Source: Thermococcus sp. (lineage in GTDB: Archaea; Methanobacteriota_B; Thermococci; Thermococcales; Thermococcaceae). Taken from it: a stretch of 18,554 nucleotides of DNA. This document shows, piece after piece, positions 15,495 through 18,554 of this stretch. The notes beneath the pieces were generated by a model. It was not told the origin of the DNA, searched no databases, and worked only from the letters and a program-made list of their open reading frames with translations. Within the stretch, counting starts at the first letter, position 1, and each line of letters opens with the position of its first letter. The position numbers and the translations under genes are program-made. The stretch is taken from the NCBI GenBank assembly GCA_027065835.1, contig JAMONK010000018.1, positions 1 to 18,554 on the forward strand, in the 5' to 3' direction.

Positions 15495-16046
15495 ATGGGG
15501 ATCAACAGAGAGGCTATCCTTGCAGACTGGGAAGCTCACCCGATGAGAAAGCCCAGGATTGCGAAGGTCACCATAAACATCGGTGTTGGCGAGAGCGGTG
15601 AGAGGCTTACCAAGGCCGAGAAGATGCTTGAGGGACTCGTCGGCCAGAAGCCGATAAGGAGAAGGGCAAAGCAGACCAACAAGGACTTCGGAATCAGGCG
15701 CGGCGAGCCGATAGCGGTCAAAGTCACGCTCAGGAAGGAGAAAGCAGAGAAGATGCTTGACAGGCTCCTTGAGGCCATTGACAGGAAGCTCAAGGCTGGC
15801 AACTTCGACGAGCACGGGAACTTCTGCTTTGGAATACAGGAGCACATAAACATACCCGGCGTCGAGTACGACCCGGAGATAGGCATCTTCGGTATGGACG
15901 TCTGCGTTACCCTCGAGAGGCCAGGATACCGTGTCGCCAAGAGGAAGAGGGGAAGGAAGAAGCTTCCGACCAAGCACAAGCTGACCAAGGATGAGGGTAT
16001 CGTCTTCGCTATGGAGGAGTTGAATGCTAAGGTGGAGGGATTGTGA
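15495..16046 (+). CDS. rpl5: Ribosomal protein L5 (uL5)
   Basis: This 183-residue large-subunit protein binds 5S rRNA in the central protuberance and touches the P-site tRNA. Diagnostic parts are [40 protein letters not shown] (about 51-70), [20 protein letters not shown] and the C-terminal [19 protein letters not shown] and [33 protein letters not shown] stretch precedes the ATG. The S14 gene starts one base after the stop. Confidence 0.98.
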   Translation: MGINREAILADWEAHPMRKPRIAKVTINIGVGESGERLTKAEKMLEGLVGQKPIRRRAKQTNKDFGIRRGEPIAVKVTLRKEKAEKMLDRLLEAIDRKLKAGNFDEHGNFCFGIQEHINIPGVEYDPEIGIFGMDVCVTLERPGYRVAKRKRGRKKLPTKHKLTKDEGIVFAMEELNAKVEGL

Positions 16047-16047
16047 G

Positions 16048-16218
16048 ATGGCGAAGGCTGACTACAACAAGAAGAAGCCGCGCAAGTTCGGCAAGGGTGC
16101 GAGAAGGTGCATGCGTTGCGGCCAGTACGGCCCGGTTATCAGGATACACGGCCTTATGCTCTGCAGACACTGCTTTAGAGAGATAGCCCCCAAGCTGGGC
16201 TTTAAGAAGTACGAGTGA
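16048..16218 (+). CDS. rps14: Ribosomal protein S14, zinc-binding form (uS14)
   Basis: This 56-residue small-subunit head protein is of the C+ type, with a zinc ribbon made of CMRCGQYG and LCRHCFRE (two CxxC pairs, about residues 21-42). The N-terminus [19 protein letters not shown] is basic and contacts 16S rRNA. Eight extra codons upstream are open in frame, but they lie inside L5, and the GGTGGAGGGATTGTGAG stretch supplies the ribosome binding site for the ATG at 16048. Confidence 0.97.
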   Translation: MAKADYNKKKPRKFGKGARRCMRCGQYGPVIRIHGLMLCRHCFREIAPKLGFKKYE

Positions 16219-16229
16219 GGTGAGAGAAG

Positions 16230-16622
16230 ATGACTCTACTTGATCCACTGGCTAATGCCCTTTCACACATAACGAACAGCGAGAGGGTCGGAAAGAATGA
16301 GGTCTACCTCAAGCCAGCCTCCAAGCTTATGGGAGAGGTCCTCAGGGTTATGCAGGAGAACGGCTACATAGGCGAATTCGAGTTCATAGACGATGGAAGG
16401 GCCGGAATCTACAGGGTGCAGCTCATAGGAAAGATCAACAAGACAGGTGCCATAAAGCCGCGCTTCCCGGTCAAGGCTACGGAGTACGAGACCTGGGAGA
16501 AGAGGTTCCTTCCGGCATTCGAGTTCGGTATCCTCATAGTCTCGACCTCCCAGGGTGTTATGGCCCACAAAGAAGCCATCGAAAAGGGAATCGGCGGTAG
16601 GTTGATAGCGTACGTCTACTGA
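16230..16622 (+). CDS. rps8: Ribosomal protein S8 (uS8)
   Basis: This 130-residue small-subunit protein is a primary 16S rRNA binder in the central domain. It begins [20 protein letters not shown], contains [20 protein letters not shown] and ends with [20 protein letters not shown] then GRLIAYVY, the diagnostic S8 C-terminus. The ATG is preceded by GAGGTGAGAGAAG. In bacteria S8 represses the spc operon; nothing here shows whether that occurs in this organism. Confidence 0.98.
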   Translation: MTLLDPLANALSHITNSERVGKNEVYLKPASKLMGEVLRVMQENGYIGEFEFIDDGRAGIYRVQLIGKINKTGAIKPRFPVKATEYETWEKRFLPAFEFGILIVSTSQGVMAHKEAIEKGIGGRLIAYVY

Positions 16623-16632
16623 GGTGAGAGAG

Positions 16633-17187
16633 ATGCCGATAGATGCATGGGTAAGGGAAGAGGTTGAGATTCCTGAGGGCGTCGATGTCACCGTTGAGGG
16701 AAACACCGTTAAGGTCAAGGGGCCCAAGGGCGAACTTCAGAGGGAGTTCAAATACCCCGGTGTAAAGATATTCACAGAGGACGGTAAGGTCGTCGTCTTC
16801 AAGGAGTTCCCTAGGAGAAAAGACATAGCAATAGCGAGAACCTTCAAAGCCCATATAGCCAACATGCTCAGGGGCGTCACCGAGGGCTTCACCTATAGGC
16901 TCAAGGTAGTTTACAGCCACTTCCCGATGACCGTTAAGGTTCAGGGGGAAGAGGTGCTCATAGAGAACTTCCTCGGTGAGAAGAACCCCCGGAGGGCCAA
17001 GATACTCCCTGGAGTTTCGGTCAAGGTAACGGGGAGTGAGGTCATCGTCGAGGGTATGGACAAAGAGGCCGTTGGTCAGACCGCTGCAAACATCGAGCAG
17101 GCAACCAGGATAACCAAATGGGACAGGCGCGTCTTTCAGGATGGTATTTACATCGTTGACAAGGCGGGTAAACCTATAAAGTTCTGA
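16633..17187 (+). CDS. rpl6: Ribosomal protein L6 (uL6)
   Basis: This 184-residue large-subunit protein near the sarcin-ricin loop is built of two similar domains. Domain 1 carries [20 protein letters not shown] and domain 2 carries [20 protein letters not shown], the internal repeat typical of L6. The long helix region with [21 protein letters not shown] joins them, although its exact boundaries are not visible by eye. The end [17 protein letters not shown] is typical. GAGGTGAGAGAG precedes the ATG at 16633. An in-frame start nine bases earlier lies within that site and is rejected. Confidence 0.97.
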   Translation: MPIDAWVREEVEIPEGVDVTVEGNTVKVKGPKGELQREFKYPGVKIFTEDGKVVVFKEFPRRKDIAIARTFKAHIANMLRGVTEGFTYRLKVVYSHFPMTVKVQGEEVLIENFLGEKNPRRAKILPGVSVKVTGSEVIVEGMDKEAVGQTAANIEQATRITKWDRRVFQDGIYIVDKAGKPIKF

Positions 17188-17197
17188 GGTGTGAGAA

Positions 17198-17578
17198 ATG
17201 AACGAGAAAGCGAGACTCCTTAAGATAAGGGCCAGGATCAAGAGGAAGAAACCGCGCTTCCTCAGGCAGGAGTGGTGGAGATTCCCGAAGTTCAAAAACA
17301 ACCCCAAGTGGCGCAGGCCGAAGGGGATTGACAGCAAACTCAGACTTAAAAAGAAGGGCAGAGCTCGCTCCCCCAGCATTGGGTGGAGCTCTCCAAGGGC
17401 CGTTCGTGGACTCCATCCGAGCGGGTACGAGGAGGTCCTCGTCCACAACGTTAGGGAGCTTGAGGCTATAGACCCAACCAGACAGGCTGCCAGGATTGGA
17501 AGCACCGTTGGGGCCAGGAAGAGAGAGACCATACTCGCCAGGGCAAAAGAGCTTGGCGTTAAGGTACTCAACCCGTGA
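17198..17578 (+). CDS. rpl32e: Ribosomal protein L32e
   Basis: This 126-residue large-subunit protein is restricted to archaea and eukaryotes. Diagnostic stretches are [20 protein letters not shown] (about 19-38), [37 protein letters not shown] and [19 protein letters not shown]. It is very basic throughout, as expected for a protein buried in rRNA. GAGGTGTGAGA precedes the ATG. It lies between L6 and L19e, the usual archaeal position. Confidence 0.97.
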   Translation: MNEKARLLKIRARIKRKKPRFLRQEWWRFPKFKNNPKWRRPKGIDSKLRLKKKGRARSPSIGWSSPRAVRGLHPSGYEEVLVHNVRELEAIDPTRQAARIGSTVGARKRETILARAKELGVKVLNP

Positions 17579-17587
17579 GGTGAGATT

Positions 17588-18034
17588 ATGCTCAAGATGC
17601 AGAGGAGGATTGCCGCTGATTTGTTGAAGTGCGGTGAGAACAGGGTATGGATCGACCCTGAGAAGATAGAGGATGTCGCTGCCGCAATAACCCGCGAGGA
17701 TATAAAGAGACTCATCCATGATGGCGTAATCAAGAAGAAGCCCGTTAAGGGCCAGAGCAGGGCTCGCGCCAGGACCTACCAGGAAGCCAGGAAGAAGGGA
17801 CGCCACAGGGGCCCCGGAAGCAGGAAGGGCAAGAAGACAGCCAGGATGGGCAAGAAGGAGCGCTGGATGATGACCATAAGGGCACTCAGGAAGGAGCTCA
17901 GGAAGCTCAAGGCCGATGGCAAGCTCGACGAGCATGCATACAGGAGACTCTACATCAGGGCCAAGGGCGGTCAGTTCAAGAACAAGAGGCAGCTCTACCT
18001 GTTCATGCAGGAGCACGGCATATTGAAGGAGTGA
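17588..18034 (+). CDS. rpl19e: Ribosomal protein L19e
   Basis: This 148-residue archaeal/eukaryotic large-subunit protein has a globular N-terminal domain ([20 protein letters not shown], about 4-23), then [20 protein letters not shown], a highly basic linker ([20 protein letters not shown]) and a long C-terminal helix region ([20 protein letters not shown]). The first ATG at 17588 has GAGGTGAGA just upstream; a second in-frame Met three codons later is farther from that site. L18 starts ten bases after the stop. Confidence 0.97.
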   Translation: MLKMQRRIAADLLKCGENRVWIDPEKIEDVAAAITREDIKRLIHDGVIKKKPVKGQSRARARTYQEARKKGRHRGPGSRKGKKTARMGKKERWMMTIRALRKELRKLKADGKLDEHAYRRLYIRAKGGQFKNKRQLYLFMQEHGILKE

Positions 18035-18044
18035 GGTGAGAGAG

Positions 18045-18554
18045 ATGGCACACGGACCAAGGTATAGGGTTCCATTCAGAAGGAGAAGAGAGGGTAAAAC
18101 TAACTATCACAAGAGGCTCGCCCTCCTCAAGTCCGGAAAGCCCAGGCTAGTCGTGAGGAAGACCCTCAACCACCACGTAGCCCAGATCGTGGTTTACGAT
18201 CCCAGTGGCGACAGGACGATAGTTTCGGCACACACCAAGGAGCTCATGAGGGACTTCGGCTGGAAGGGCCACGGAGGCAACACGCCCTCGGCTTACCTGC
18301 TCGGTCTTCTCATAGGGTACAAGGCGAAGAAGGCTGGAATCGAGGAGGCCATCCTCGACATAGGACTCCACCCACCGACCAGGGGTTCGAGCATCTTCGC
18401 CGTGCTGAAGGGCGCCGTTGATGCGGGTCTGGACGTTCCACACAGTGAGGATATTTACCCCGAGGACTACAGGATAACCGGTGAGCACGTTGCCAACTAC
18501 GCCAAGGCCCTCAAGGAGGAGGATGAAAGCCTCTACCGGAAACAGTTCTCAGGT
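18045..18554 (+). CDS. rpl18: Ribosomal protein L18 (uL18), 5' part
   Basis: These are the first 170 codons of the 5S rRNA-binding protein L18. They begin [20 protein letters not shown], with [20 protein letters not shown] (about 21-40), [20 protein letters not shown] and [20 protein letters not shown]. The window ends on a codon boundary without a stop, and the family is usually about 200 residues in archaea, so roughly 30 residues are missing. GAGGTGAGAGAG precedes the ATG. S5, L30, L15 and SecY would be expected next by analogy with other euryarchaea. Confidence 0.97.
   Translation, partial: MAHGPRYRVPFRRRREGKTNYHKRLALLKSGKPRLVVRKTLNHHVAQIVVYDPSGDRTIVSAHTKELMRDFGWKGHGGNTPSAYLLGLLIGYKAKKAGIEEAILDIGLHPPTRGSSIFAVLKGAVDAGLDVPHSEDIYPEDYRITGEHVANYAKALKEEDESLYRKQFSG

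Noticed and set aside
8518..18554. Ribosomal gene order with aIF1 and Rpp29 inserted, as a novelty
   Set aside because: This order is the known euryarchaeal S10/spc arrangement, so it is ordinary apart from the start-codon and overlap questions listed separately.

Overview
The window looks like a chromosome segment of a hyperthermophilic euryarchaeon of the order Thermococcales, most likely a Thermococcus. The evidence is the archaeal-type S10/spc ribosomal protein cluster with SUI1 (aIF1) and the RNase P protein Rpp29 inside it, the archaeal-only or archaeal/eukaryotic ribosomal proteins L10e, S4e, L32e and L19e, a Pab1020/Rnl3-type RNA ligase, TATA-type promoters, and strong GGAGGTGA-type ribosome binding sites. 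This is an assignment from gene content and remembered sequence families; no database search was run.

Layout. Positions 1-668 hold the 3' part of a glutamate-synthase-small-subunit-like flavoprotein. Positions 686-2379 hold a small basic conserved-looking protein (minus strand), a minimal P-loop ATPase (plus strand) and a two-helix membrane protein (minus strand). A class V aminotransferase (2430-3590, minus) and an MFS transporter (3754-4917, plus) diverge from a 163-base promoter region. Ribosomal protein L10e (5025-5573) has its own promoter and a probable terminator, followed by about 200 bases with possible RNA secondary structure. An ATP-dependent RNA ligase follows (5860-7002).

Positions 7003-7745 contain no convincing gene. 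They are packed with perfect inverted repeats. Four copies of one hairpin family keep perfect stems despite base changes, and two of them are followed by a shared tail ending GTTCGTGATTCC and face each other. This is the most unusual structure in the window.

From 7746 to the end runs one long plus-strand cluster: a SPOUT-fold RNA methyltransferase whose end overlaps the L3 gene by 62 bases, then L3, L4, L23, L2, S19, L22, S3, L29, aIF1/SUI1, Rpp29, S17, L14, L24, S4e, L5, S14, S8, L6, L32e, L19e and a truncated L18. Genes are separated by -4 to +13 bases apart from the L3 junction. Almost every one is preceded by a GAGGTGA-like site, indicating co-transcription and tightly coupled translation. 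The cluster combines ribosome assembly, start-codon selection (aIF1) and tRNA 5' maturation (RNase P). I see no defence system, CRISPR array, prophage, insertion sequence, tRNA or rRNA.
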